A stretch of DNA of 6,949 nt from UMGS1851 sp900555605. Its GTDB lineage: Bacteria; Bacillota; Clostridia; UBA1212; UBA1255. Position numbers and translations under genes: made by a program. Each line of letters begins with the position of its first letter. Within the stretch, counting starts at the first letter, position 1. Under the pieces are notes generated by a model. The model made no database searches and was not told the origin of the DNA. It worked only from the letters and a program-made list of their open reading frames with translations. This document shows positions 1 through 5,615 of the stretch, piece by piece. The DNA lies in the NCBI GenBank assembly GCA_902472555.1, contig CABROF010000116.1, forward strand, positions 1-6,949, written 5' to 3'.

Positions 1-291
1 CGTCCCGGAGGCAGCCGGCGGTGTTTCCGTTTCAGGGACAGGTGTTTCCGTTTCAGGAGCAGGCGCTTCCGTTCCCGGCGTTTCTGCCAAAGGCGTCTCT
101 TCTGCAGACGTCGTTTCCACAGGGGGCTGAGATTCCGTGATCTGCGGCGAGGCGGAGGGGATTGTTTCATCCGGCAGCTCCGTTCCTGACACCGCACTCC
201 AGCTCAGCAGCGCCGCAAAGAATAATGCGCACGCGGCCAGTCCGCTCAATACGATATGAGATTGCTGACTGTTTCGTTTATGAGATTCCAT
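1..291 (-). CDS. Partial gene: N-terminal signal-anchor plus Pro/Glu/Thr-rich surface protein
   Basis: Reading leftward from an ATG at 291, 97 codons stay open to the window edge, so the C-terminal part is missing. The visible N-terminus is polar and basic (MESHKRNSQQ). A hydrophobic segment of about residues 13-34 follows and is either a signal peptide or an uncleaved anchor. From about residue 38 the chain is rich in Pro, Glu, Thr and Ala and ends in PETETP-type repeats, which is typical of an extracytoplasmic spacer. A weak Shine-Dalgarno (AGGG) sits 8 bp before the ATG. The stop of the upstream cohesin-like gene is only 21 bp away on the same strand, so the two are probably one transcript. 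The likely role is an envelope protein, perhaps a partner of the upstream gene. The functional domain lies outside the window and no family can be named. I am fairly sure it is a real gene; its function is unknown. Confidence 0.7.
   Translation of the reverse strand, partial: MESHKRNSQQSHIVLSGLAACALFFAALLSWSAVSGTELPDETIPSASPQITESQPPVETTSAEETPLAETPGTEAPAPETETPVPETETPPAASGT
20..82. repeat. Three-copy 21-bp tandem repeat in coding sequence
   Basis: Two near-identical 21-bp units (20-40 and 41-61, beginning GGTGTTTCCGTTTCAGG) are followed by a degenerate third copy (62-82). On the minus strand they encode seven-residue Pro-Glu-Thr units inside the P/E/T-rich spacer of the partial gene. The period is a multiple of three, so changes in copy number would keep the frame. 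Confidence 0.75.
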
Positions 292-312
292 GATTGCTAC
301 CCTATCGTTTTA

Positions 313-1245
313 TCACTTATATCCGATCACTCTGCTGTTGCGGAACATACCCTTTCTGCTTCGCCTGCCCCACATCAGATAGCCGATTCCGATTCCGATC
401 CAAATGCCGATGATCACCGCAACAATCAGCCAGAACAAAAATGCGCCGGGCGATACGCTGCCGTCATGCTCCGGATACGGTACGGTCTCGCCGCTGCCCG
501 TGGGCGATACGCCGGCAGGCAGGGTCTCTTTTCCGGCAGCCGTGGTCTCTTCGGGGACTGCGGAAGCAGTACTGCCCGGAGTCGGGAGTGCGCCGGTGCT
601 GCTGGGAGCCGCACTTTTGAGCGGGCTGCTGCTCTGCTCCGGCGGCGCGGCTGTCGGCGTACTCTGCTCCGGCGTCCGCGCTGGAGTCTTTTCCGGCGCC
701 GGCGTTTCCGGCCGCTGCGTAGGCGTCTGCGTGGGTTCTGGTTCTGCCGTCGCGGCAGAACCCGCTACCGTAAGCCTGAGGGTTTCCTCTGTCGGCTCAA
801 AGCCCTCCGGGACCATCTGGCTGATATCCGTAATTTCAAGCAAACTGATTTTTACGGCAATCTCCGTTCCCGCAGGAACATTGGGCTGCAGCACAAAAAC
901 TGCCCTGCCGCAGGAAACCTGCGCCGCGCCCTCCGGTCCGGCGGCCGTAAAAACCCGGTCTATGCTTCCGCTTTCAGAATCAATCTCAAATGCATCCATT
1001 TCACCGAAGCCGCTGCCCGTTACGCCGCTGATATATTCCTTTGGATACGTCAGTCTTCCCTGAAAGCCTGAAACGGGTTCGTCGCTCTGAAACTGCAGGA
1101 TCACGGCAAAGGAGCCGCCGGCCTCTGCCTGCTGGACGGAAAGCGCTCCGTTCAGGCGTTCCGCCCCTAAAACAGCACGCGGCGCGGCAGCAAACAGAAA
1201 ACACAGGACCGTCGTCAATACAAGCAATCCACGTTTTTTTATCAT
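313..1245 (-). CDS. Cohesin-like domain surface protein with Pro/Thr-rich stalk and C-terminal membrane anchor
   Basis: The protein has 310 aa from the ATG at 1245. A longer reading from 1269 lacks a ribosome site, whereas GGAAAGG precedes the inner ATG and the resulting N-terminus (MIKKRGLLVL, then a hydrophobic run to about residue 27) is a standard signal peptide. Residues of about 32-162 resemble a cohesin/CBM-type beta-sandwich: an opening strand with AGGSFAVILQF, a GFQGRLTYPKEYI segment like the cohesin 'F.L.YDP..L' strand, and a late AGTEIAVKISLLEIT strand. Residues 165-263 are a Pro/Thr/Ser/Ala-rich linker. Residues 268-293 form a membrane helix with glycines four apart (G280, G284, G288), followed by a basic cytoplasmic tail. 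The expected topology is an outward domain on a flexible stalk. It is co-directional with the partial P/E/T-rich gene 21 bp downstream. The cohesin assignment comes from sequence pattern only. No dockerin is visible, so a ligand cannot be named. Confidence 0.75.
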   Translation of the reverse strand: MIKKRGLLVLTTVLCFLFAAAPRAVLGAERLNGALSVQQAEAGGSFAVILQFQSDEPVSGFQGRLTYPKEYISGVTGSGFGEMDAFEIDSESGSIDRVFTAAGPEGAAQVSCGRAVFVLQPNVPAGTEIAVKISLLEITDISQMVPEGFEPTEETLRLTVAGSAATAEPEPTQTPTQRPETPAPEKTPARTPEQSTPTAAPPEQSSSPLKSAAPSSTGALPTPGSTASAVPEETTAAGKETLPAGVSPTGSGETVPYPEHDGSVSPGAFLFWLIVAVIIGIWIGIGIGYLMWGRRSRKGMFRNSRVIGYK

Positions 1246-1256
1246 AAACGATTCTA

Positions 1257-1263
1257 CCTTTCC
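1257..1263 (-). promoter_or_regulatory. Ribosome binding site deciding the start at 1245
   Basis: On the minus strand GGAAAGG lies 11 bp before the ATG at 1245. The alternative ATG at 1269 lies upstream of this site and has no purine-rich element before it, so 1245 is the better start. The spacing is somewhat long. Confidence 0.5.
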
Positions 1264-1447
1264 AAACATAAGCGGCTACGCAAAAATGCCGCAGAATCAG
1301 AATGCCGCCGGGAAAGGCTGTCCGCCCTGCGGCCGGCACAGGATTGTATTTTATGCGGAACATGCCGCCTTTATCCGAATCGGAGCCATCTTAGCATCCG
1401 GGTAAATAGTATACCACAAAATTTTCCTCTTTCGCGGTATTTTTTTG

Positions 1448-1476
1448 ATTATACCACGGCCGGACCGGTGAAACAA
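1448..1476 (-). promoter_or_regulatory. Sigma-A-type promoter for the cohesin-like gene
   Basis: On the minus strand TTGTTT (1471-1476) and TATAAT (1448-1453) are separated by 17 bp. The -10 box is preceded by TGG, giving an extended -10. It points toward the gene starting at 1245 and implies a leader of roughly 195 nt. A second -10-like TATACT with the same TGG prefix lies at 1408-1413 but lacks a -35 match. Confidence 0.6.
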
Positions 1477-1490
1477 ATAAAATTTGTGGG

Positions 1491-1508
1491 AATGCCGATG
1501 CCGGCATT
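1491..1508. repeat. Perfect 7-bp inverted repeat between the divergent promoters
   Basis: AATGCCG (1491-1497) and CGGCATT (1502-1508) flank a 4-nt loop. The site is just upstream of the minus-strand -35 box and about 60 bp upstream of the plus-strand -35. It has no T-run on either side, so a regulator site is more plausible than a terminator. That role is an inference. Confidence 0.4.
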
Positions 1509-1567
1509 TAAAACCGTCAATATTGCCGACAGATCCGCGTGATTTACATGCGAGAGCTCAATCTTTC

Positions 1568-1596
1568 TTGACAAATAAGCTATTTTTTTGTAATAT
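1568..1596 (+). promoter_or_regulatory. Strong sigma-A promoter of the AT-rich two-gene islet
   Basis: A perfect TTGACA (1568-1573) is followed after 17 bp by TAATAT (1591-1596), with an AT-rich spacer. Transcription would begin near 1603 and leave a leader of about 105-110 nt before the ATG at 1712. Confidence 0.7.
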
Positions 1597-1711
1597 TTTT
1601 ATGAAATTCACTGGGCAAAAATCCATATGGTGCACTCCGATTTCTTGGTAAAACATCATATAATTTTGTTGATGTGTTTATAAGAATTTAAGTTCAAGGG
1701 GGCAAAACCTT

Positions 1712-1951
1712 ATGAAATCAAAAGTATTTCTGATAATCGGATTATCTATGTTTGCATTTATGACTCTTTTCTTACTGTATGCAGCAAACCATCCAACCGG
1801 AAGTTTTCCATGGCCATTAACAACTACGTATCTGATATATAAGATTTATATCGGCGTAATGGTATTATCATTTTTATCGGCAATCGTGCTAAAAGTGATA
1901 AACGTACTGAAGCATAAAGCAAAAAGTGCACAGAAGGAAGGGATAGAATGA
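1712..1951 (+). CDS. Small two-helix membrane protein, unknown function
   Basis: The protein has 79 aa. A strong Shine-Dalgarno AAGGGGG (1696-1702) sits 9 bp before the ATG. Two hydrophobic helices are visible, at about residues 5-24 and 44-64. They are joined by a short loop rich in Pro, Thr and aromatics (residues 25-43) and followed by a basic tail (KHKAKSAQK). By the positive-inside rule both termini should be cytoplasmic. The TGA stop overlaps the next ATG in ATGA (1948-1951), so translation of the two is probably coupled. The gene is much more AT-rich than its flanks. I recognise no family. Possible roles are a small partner, chaperone or anchor for the secreted protein encoded next, but nothing in the sequence decides this. 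Confidence 0.7.
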   Translation: MKSKVFLIIGLSMFAFMTLFLLYAANHPTGSFPWPLTTTYLIYKIYIGVMVLSFLSAIVLKVINVLKHKAKSAQKEGIE

Positions 1952-2238
1952 AACAATTAAAATTGATAACAACGTTAATTGCTTTTATATTTCTGCTGCA
2001 AACAAATTGCTTTGCTGCAAAAACAAATGGATTTTCTTTGAACGGCGATAGAGGTATATGGGGCTCAGACACCTTTTCTGCTTTATCTATTGATAATAAG
2101 GTGGTCACCGGCGATTTCAACGGTGACGAAAAATGCGATATCGCCGCATTTTATGATCACGGTGCTTCTATGTCGCTGTTTGAATGGCGCGGAAATGGGT
2201 TGTCAACCATTACCAGTACACACTGGTCAGTCTATTAA
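1948..2238 (+). CDS. Small secreted protein with a single FG-GAP/VCBS-like calcium-loop repeat
   Basis: The protein has 96 aa. AAGGAAGGG (1934-1942) sits 5 bp before the ATG, which overlaps the previous stop. Residues 1-24 form a signal peptide with likely cleavage near FAAK. C21 does not sit in a lipobox, so a lipoprotein is unlikely. Residues 52-70 read VVTGDFNGDEKCDIAAFYD, an FG-GAP/VCBS-type motif. D56, N58, D60 and D64 sit at the spacing of a calcium-binding loop; the usual Gly after the third ligand is Glu here. Such repeats normally occur several times in proteins of a few hundred residues. Here only one is present and the chain stops soon after an aromatic segment (THWSVY). It may therefore be a truncated relic or a genuine minimal secreted protein. 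A good ribosome site and coupling to the upstream gene favour expression. The substrate or partner is unknown. Confidence 0.7.
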   Translation: MKQLKLITTLIAFIFLLQTNCFAAKTNGFSLNGDRGIWGSDTFSALSIDNKVVTGDFNGDEKCDIAAFYDHGASMSLFEWRGNGLSTITSTHWSVY

Positions 2239-2266
2239 AATAAAACCGAAACTACTTTTATAACTT

Positions 2267-2309
2267 GAAAAGGTCTTCTATCGCAGACAAAATCATAGAA
2301 GACCTTTTC
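2267..2309 (+). terminator. Perfect 15-bp hairpin ending the islet, possibly bidirectional
   Basis: The arm at 2267-2281 (GAAAAGGTCTTCTAT) is the exact reverse complement of 2295-2309, with a 13-nt loop. The 5' arm begins with an A-run and the 3' arm ends with four T's. The hairpin lies 28 bp after the stop at 2238. The A/T runs are part of the stem, so it could act in both directions, although no long U-tract follows. A rho-independent terminator is the likeliest reading. Confidence 0.65.
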
Positions 2310-2408
2310 CTATCAGAAGAGAAAAAGAAATATAACCGAGACTTTCGCGGCATAATCGTTAAGAGGAAAATCAGGCTGCAATAAAAAAGTCGTGATTATG
2401 TCTATCAA

Positions 2409-2431
2409 ATTTTACAGAATTGTTGTAAAAT
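2409..2431. promoter_or_regulatory. 8-bp inverted repeat, possible operator before the zinc-ribbon gene
   Basis: ATTTTACA (2409-2416) and TGTAAAAT (2424-2431) are exact reverse complements separated by 7 bp, a geometry common for dimeric repressors. The repeat lies about 35 bp before the ATG at 2466. A -10-like TATGAT (2440-2445) follows, but no good -35 is spaced 16-18 bp from it; a -35 would fall inside the repeat. The regulator is unknown. Confidence 0.4.
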
Positions 2432-2465
2432 ACAGGTTGTATGATTAAAACTGAGGAGTGAGTGT

Positions 2466-3842
2466 ATGCGTTGTCAAAACTGCGGCAAAAAACAGCCGGA
2501 AGGTGCAAAGCGGTGTTCCTACTGTCATTCCAAGCTGAAGCAGGAGCAGAAAAGCAGTGAGAAAAGCGGCAGCCAGAAGCGTAAAATACAGCCCATGGAT
2601 ATCGTTACGCTGGTATTTACCGCCATCATTGTAGGAATTATGATTTATGTGATCTGCATAAGGTTTATCGGCGACGATTCCTCCGGCGGGACAAAAGCCA
2701 CAAACGCACCGGGCACATCAGCAAGTCCGGCGCCTGCTACGCCGTCCATGACAGAAACCGGTATTACCAACGGCAACAGCGCCAATCACGGACTGGCCGC
2801 GGAAATCGACGGACGCGTTTATTACAGCAATACGGTGGATGGGGTCACGTCTCTGTGGGTGTACGCCGACGGGGTGCATAAAAAGCTGATTGACGACCAT
2901 TGTATGGATATCAACGTCATCACAGATCCTGCAACATATGCGGATTTGCAGGATGCAACGGGATACACCGTATTTTACCTGGACGGAGATCAGAATATCT
3001 GTGCCATTGCGGACGGTCCGATCTATAAGGACGGGGCAACGCCTGCGCCCACTGCTACAGAGAAGAGCGATTATGTCTATCCGCCGGAAGAAGAAAGCAT
3101 TGAAAAAATCACGGTTGCAGAAGGCTCTTACTCCAATCTCATCGTGGATAAGGAATGGATTTATTATCTTGACGACAGTACTGGACAAATCGGACGCAGA
3201 AGCATGCTGAAAGACAGCGTACAGGAAATCGGTCACGGCACTTATACCGGCTTCACACTGTATAAAGATACCATATACGCAATCGGGAAGAGCGACAGCT
3301 ATGTTTATGCGCTGCCGGATGAACCGCATACCCATGCAACGCCTACGCCTTTGCCGACCGCTTCTGCCGCGAACGGCACGCATGCCCCGGAAGCCACGGA
3401 AATTCAGCAGACTGCAGGCAGTACCGGTGCGCAAACAGAGGAAGGCGATCAGGAGGAAGTCTGTGATCAGGAAGTCGTGCTCATCTCTTCCGTGGTGAAA
3501 ATAGTAACGGCAGACAGTAATTGGATCTATACCGTAACAAGCGAGGGACTGTACCGGTATCCGCTGGACGGCGTGGGAAAAGAGGTCCTGATGAAAGGGA
3601 ATATCCAGACGGTAAACGTATCCGGCGGCATGGTCTATTACGTACTGGACGGCAAGCTGTACCGGGCCTCTCCGGAAGACTTTCTGATGAATACGCCGCG
3701 GCTGATCGGTGATATCAGCTGTTCCGCCGTAAATGTGACATCAGAGGGCGTTTACTGTCTGAACGATGAGGATCATCTGCTTTATAAAGCAGAGCTTGGT
3801 AAAGAAAATGAAATCGGGGCGCTTGCAAAAATCACCCCGTGA
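2466..3842 (+). CDS. Zinc-ribbon, single-helix membrane protein with DUF5050-like beta-propeller
   Basis: The protein has 458 aa. GAGGAG (2453-2458) sits 7 bp before the ATG. Residues 1-23 form a short zinc ribbon with C3xxC6 and C17xxC20. A basic stretch to about residue 42 precedes one membrane helix (about 45-67), which should leave the ribbon in the cytoplasm and the rest outside. After a Ser/Thr/Pro/Gly-rich spacer (70-105) come repeated short beta units. Examples are DGRVYYSN near 115, DKEWIYYLDD near 228, DSNWIYTVTSEGLYRY near 350 and GGMVYYVLDGKLYRA near 388. These match the DUF5050 / LRP1-like propeller pattern common in Clostridia. Two Thr/Pro/Ala-rich inserts interrupt the propeller (about 189-212 and 286-335), probably as disordered surface loops. 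The family function is not established; sensing or surface binding is an inference. The gene stands alone on the plus strand and converges with the HAD gene. Confidence 0.8.
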   Translation: MRCQNCGKKQPEGAKRCSYCHSKLKQEQKSSEKSGSQKRKIQPMDIVTLVFTAIIVGIMIYVICIRFIGDDSSGGTKATNAPGTSASPAPATPSMTETGITNGNSANHGLAAEIDGRVYYSNTVDGVTSLWVYADGVHKKLIDDHCMDINVITDPATYADLQDATGYTVFYLDGDQNICAIADGPIYKDGATPAPTATEKSDYVYPPEEESIEKITVAEGSYSNLIVDKEWIYYLDDSTGQIGRRSMLKDSVQEIGHGTYTGFTLYKDTIYAIGKSDSYVYALPDEPHTHATPTPLPTASAANGTHAPEATEIQQTAGSTGAQTEEGDQEEVCDQEVVLISSVVKIVTADSNWIYTVTSEGLYRYPLDGVGKEVLMKGNIQTVNVSGGMVYYVLDGKLYRASPEDFLMNTPRLIGDISCSAVNVTSEGVYCLNDEDHLLYKAELGKENEIGALAKITP

Positions 3843-3871
3843 TCATACGAAAGCATGGAATCAAAGCAATT

Positions 3872-4525
3872 TTATAAATTGATATTCTGCAGCAGTTCCA
3901 AAGGGGCGGAAATACTGAAATCCGGTGTTTCCGCCCTGAGTTTATCCGGATCCCCGTAACCGTAAAACGCACCGCAGGTATACATGCCCGCTGCCCTTCC
4001 GGCTATAATATCCGTATAAGAATCACCGGTCATCAGCGCCTGCTCCGGCAAAATACCGGTGGCTGCCACGCATTGCAGAAGTCCCTCGGGATCCGGCTTC
4101 ATGCGGACCACGGATTCCGGGCCGAGGACCAGCGTGAGCAGATCCGCAATTCCGAGCTGTTTCACAATCTCTTTTGTTAGCGCCTCCGGCTTATTGGATA
4201 CCACACAGATTTTCCTGCCTGCGCGATGGAGCGTCCGAAGCACCGCATCCATCCCCGGATACAGCACCGTGCGATCCACCGCGTGGGCATGATAATAGGC
4301 CTTGTACCATGCAAGGGCCTGGGATTTTTCCGTCTCGTCCGGCAGCGGCAGCGTACAGTCGATCAGATACTTTGCCCCGAATCCCACGTAGGATAAAATT
4401 TTCTCCTGTGTCATGACAGGCAGCCCGTAGTGCGCCTGGGCAGCCTGTACCGCTCCCGCAATATCCGGCGCGGTGTCGCCGATTACTCCGTCAAAATCAA
4501 ATATAAACAGCTGGATCTGTCTCAT
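3872..4525 (-). CDS. HAD-family phosphatase, phosphoglycolate phosphatase-like
   Basis: The protein has 217 aa, the usual size for Gph/PGP-type HAD enzymes. All four HAD motifs are visible. Motif I is FIFDFDGVIGDT with nucleophile D10 and acid D12. Motif II is CVVSNKP with S110. Motif III is K143 in RMKPDP. Motif IV is TGDSYTDI with D168 and D172. A helical C1 cap lies between motifs I and II (about 20-85). The expected chemistry is Mg-dependent hydrolysis of a small phosphomonoester in the cytoplasm. Phosphoglycolate, PPi and nucleotide phosphatases share this pattern, so the substrate cannot be fixed. GGAAAG (4530-4535) and AGGA (4537-4540) precede the ATG. It lies 89 bp downstream of the corA gene on the same strand and may be read from the same transcript or its own. 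Its stop lies 29 bp from the convergent zinc-ribbon gene. Confidence 0.85.
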   Translation of the reverse strand: MRQIQLFIFDFDGVIGDTAPDIAGAVQAAQAHYGLPVMTQEKILSYVGFGAKYLIDCTLPLPDETEKSQALAWYKAYYHAHAVDRTVLYPGMDAVLRTLHRAGRKICVVSNKPEALTKEIVKQLGIADLLTLVLGPESVVRMKPDPEGLLQCVAATGILPEQALMTGDSYTDIIAGRAAGMYTCGAFYGYGDPDKLRAETPDFSISAPLELLQNINL

Positions 4526-4561
4526 TGCACTTTCCGTCCTTTCACAGAATTTTTCAGCAAG

Positions 4562-4588
4562 CGCGGCATGCGGGCAAACGGCGCCGCG
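4562..4588 (-). repeat. Short GC-rich inverted repeat between corA and the HAD gene
   Basis: CGCGGC (4562-4567) pairs exactly with GCCGCG (4583-4588) across 15 nt, in the 89-bp gap between the two genes. There is no T-run after it on the minus strand, so it is at most a weak attenuator or an RNA-processing or stabilising stem. It may also be chance in GC-rich DNA. Confidence 0.25.
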
Positions 4589-4614
4589 TCTATGGCCCGC
4601 CCCTCGGGATCCGT

Positions 4615-5568
4615 TTAAAACATCCTTTTCTTATACAGAATCAGCGCCACGATTCCGCAGATCAGCAGCGTTGCCCCGAAAATCACATAAAAGGAGCCCT
4701 GCATCCCCGCAATCGGAATGCTTTCCACATTCATGCCGAAAAAGCCGGAAATCATGGTGGGAATCGACATGACAATGGTAATAGAGGCCAGAAGCTTCAT
4801 TACAATATTCAGATTATTGGAGATGATGGACGCAAAGGCATCCATGGTGCCGCTTAAGATATTGCTGTAGATATTCGCCATTTCAATGGCCTGCTTATTT
4901 TCAATGATAACATCCTCCAGCAGGTCTTCGTCCTCGGAATATTTTTTAATATTCACATTTGCATAAGAATACCGCAGCATCTTTTCCAGTACGATTTCAT
5001 TGGACTTCAGAGAGGTCGAAAAATATACCAGCGACTTTTCCAGAGATAATAGTAAAATCAGTTCCTTATTCTTCATGGAACGATGCAGATCGTTTTCCAC
5101 ATTATTGCTGATCTTATCAATCTGCTTTAAGTATTGCAAATAATATGTAGCATTCCGGTACATAAGCTGCAGCAGAAAACGGTTCTTTTTATACGTATAA
5201 AAGGTCTTAACCCGGTTATCTAAAAAATCCTTGATCAGCTGACTCTTTTTCAGGCATACGGTAATGATGCACTCTTTGCAGACCACAATGCCCATCGGCA
5301 TCGTAGAATATTGGAAGGAATCGGATCCTGCCACGGATTCAACCACTGGCACATCCGTCACAATTAAAGTACTGCCGTCCTCAGATTCGATACGCGGACG
5401 TTCCTCCTCGTCCAGCGCCGCAGTCAGAAAATCCTTTTCCACCGCCATCATCTCGGAAATCTGGCGGATTTCCTCCGGTGTCGGATCCAACATATTGATC
5501 CAGCACCCATCCATCGGCTCTTTCAATACAATCAGCTGCTTTTCTTCCGAGATCAAAATCTCATACAT
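4615..5568 (-). CDS. corA: CorA-family divalent cation (Mg2+) transporter
   Basis: The protein has 317 aa from the ATG at 5568. A GTG at 5577 is in frame, but the ribosome site GGGGAG (5579-5584) would lie only 1 bp before it, against 10 bp before the ATG. The first 250 or so residues are the charged cytoplasmic domain, ending in the long stalk helix that feeds the pore. The C-terminus has the CorA signature: helix 1 (about 257-277), the GMN motif at 278-280 within SGFFGMN, a short outer loop, helix 2 (about 292-312) and a basic end (YKKRMF). The outer loop after GMN reads VESIPIAGMQ and lacks the classical MPEL, as is common in Bacillota members. It should form a homopentamer that imports Mg2+ (or Co2+/Ni2+) down the membrane potential. 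It lies 47 bp downstream of rsfS. Exact ion preference cannot be read from sequence. Confidence 0.9.
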   Translation of the reverse strand: MYEILISEEKQLIVLKEPMDGCWINMLDPTPEEIRQISEMMAVEKDFLTAALDEEERPRIESEDGSTLIVTDVPVVESVAGSDSFQYSTMPMGIVVCKECIITVCLKKSQLIKDFLDNRVKTFYTYKKNRFLLQLMYRNATYYLQYLKQIDKISNNVENDLHRSMKNKELILLLSLEKSLVYFSTSLKSNEIVLEKMLRYSYANVNIKKYSEDEDLLEDVIIENKQAIEMANIYSNILSGTMDAFASIISNNLNIVMKLLASITIVMSIPTMISGFFGMNVESIPIAGMQGSFYVIFGATLLICGIVALILYKKRMF

Positions 5569-5578
5569 TGTGCTCACG

Positions 5579-5584
5579 CTCCCC
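5579..5584 (-). promoter_or_regulatory. Ribosome binding site deciding the corA start
   Basis: GGGGAG on the minus strand lies 10 bp before the ATG at 5568 but only 1 bp before the in-frame GTG at 5577. It therefore supports ATG as the start and shortens the protein by three residues relative to the GTG reading. Confidence 0.55.
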
Positions 5585-5615
5585 GCTTCATATTCTCTTC
5601 AAGCAAATACCGGCT

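Larger units (their letters stand above)
1246..1711. other. Divergent intergenic region with two opposing promoters
   Basis: No credible gene lies here; open frames that cross it are overlaps of neighbouring genes in other phases. The GC-rich left half (1246-1447) would be a leader of nearly 200 nt for the minus-strand cohesin-like gene and holds three copies of ATGCCGC on the plus strand (1286, 1302, 1362). The AT-rich right half contains the minus-strand promoter, a short perfect hairpin (1491-1508), the plus-strand promoter and a leader of about 105 nt with a weak 6-bp stem (1653-1658 with 1670-1675). No known riboswitch or leader RNA was recognised. Confidence 0.6.

Noticed and set aside
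20..82. CRISPR array
   Set aside because: The repeats are directly adjacent without spacers and lie in frame within a coding sequence.
256..1071. Long plus-strand open frames (271 and 219 aa) opposite the cohesin-like gene
   Set aside because: Their translations are arginine/alanine-rich and of low complexity, with no domain or ribosome site. The minus-strand frame gives a signal peptide, a folded domain, a stalk and an anchor, so these are antisense shadows.
1001..1363. Minus-strand 120-aa frame overlapping the start of the cohesin-like gene
   Set aside because: Out of frame with a well-supported gene, arginine- and cysteine-rich, and without a ribosome site.
1651..1679. ACATCA/TGATGT stem in the leader of the 79-aa gene as a riboswitch
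   Set aside because: Six base pairs with an 11-nt loop in AT-rich DNA is easily chance, and no known aptamer core is visible.
2718..3434. 238-aa minus-strand frame inside the zinc-ribbon gene
   Set aside because: Composition is arginine/cysteine/isoleucine-rich with no recognisable motif, and it is antisense to a protein with clear propeller repeats.
3867..3881. CAATTT-TAT-AAATTG hairpin between the convergent genes as a terminator
   Set aside because: The stem is only six weak A/T-rich pairs, it overlaps the HAD stop, and it has no convincing U-tract. I do not call a terminator.
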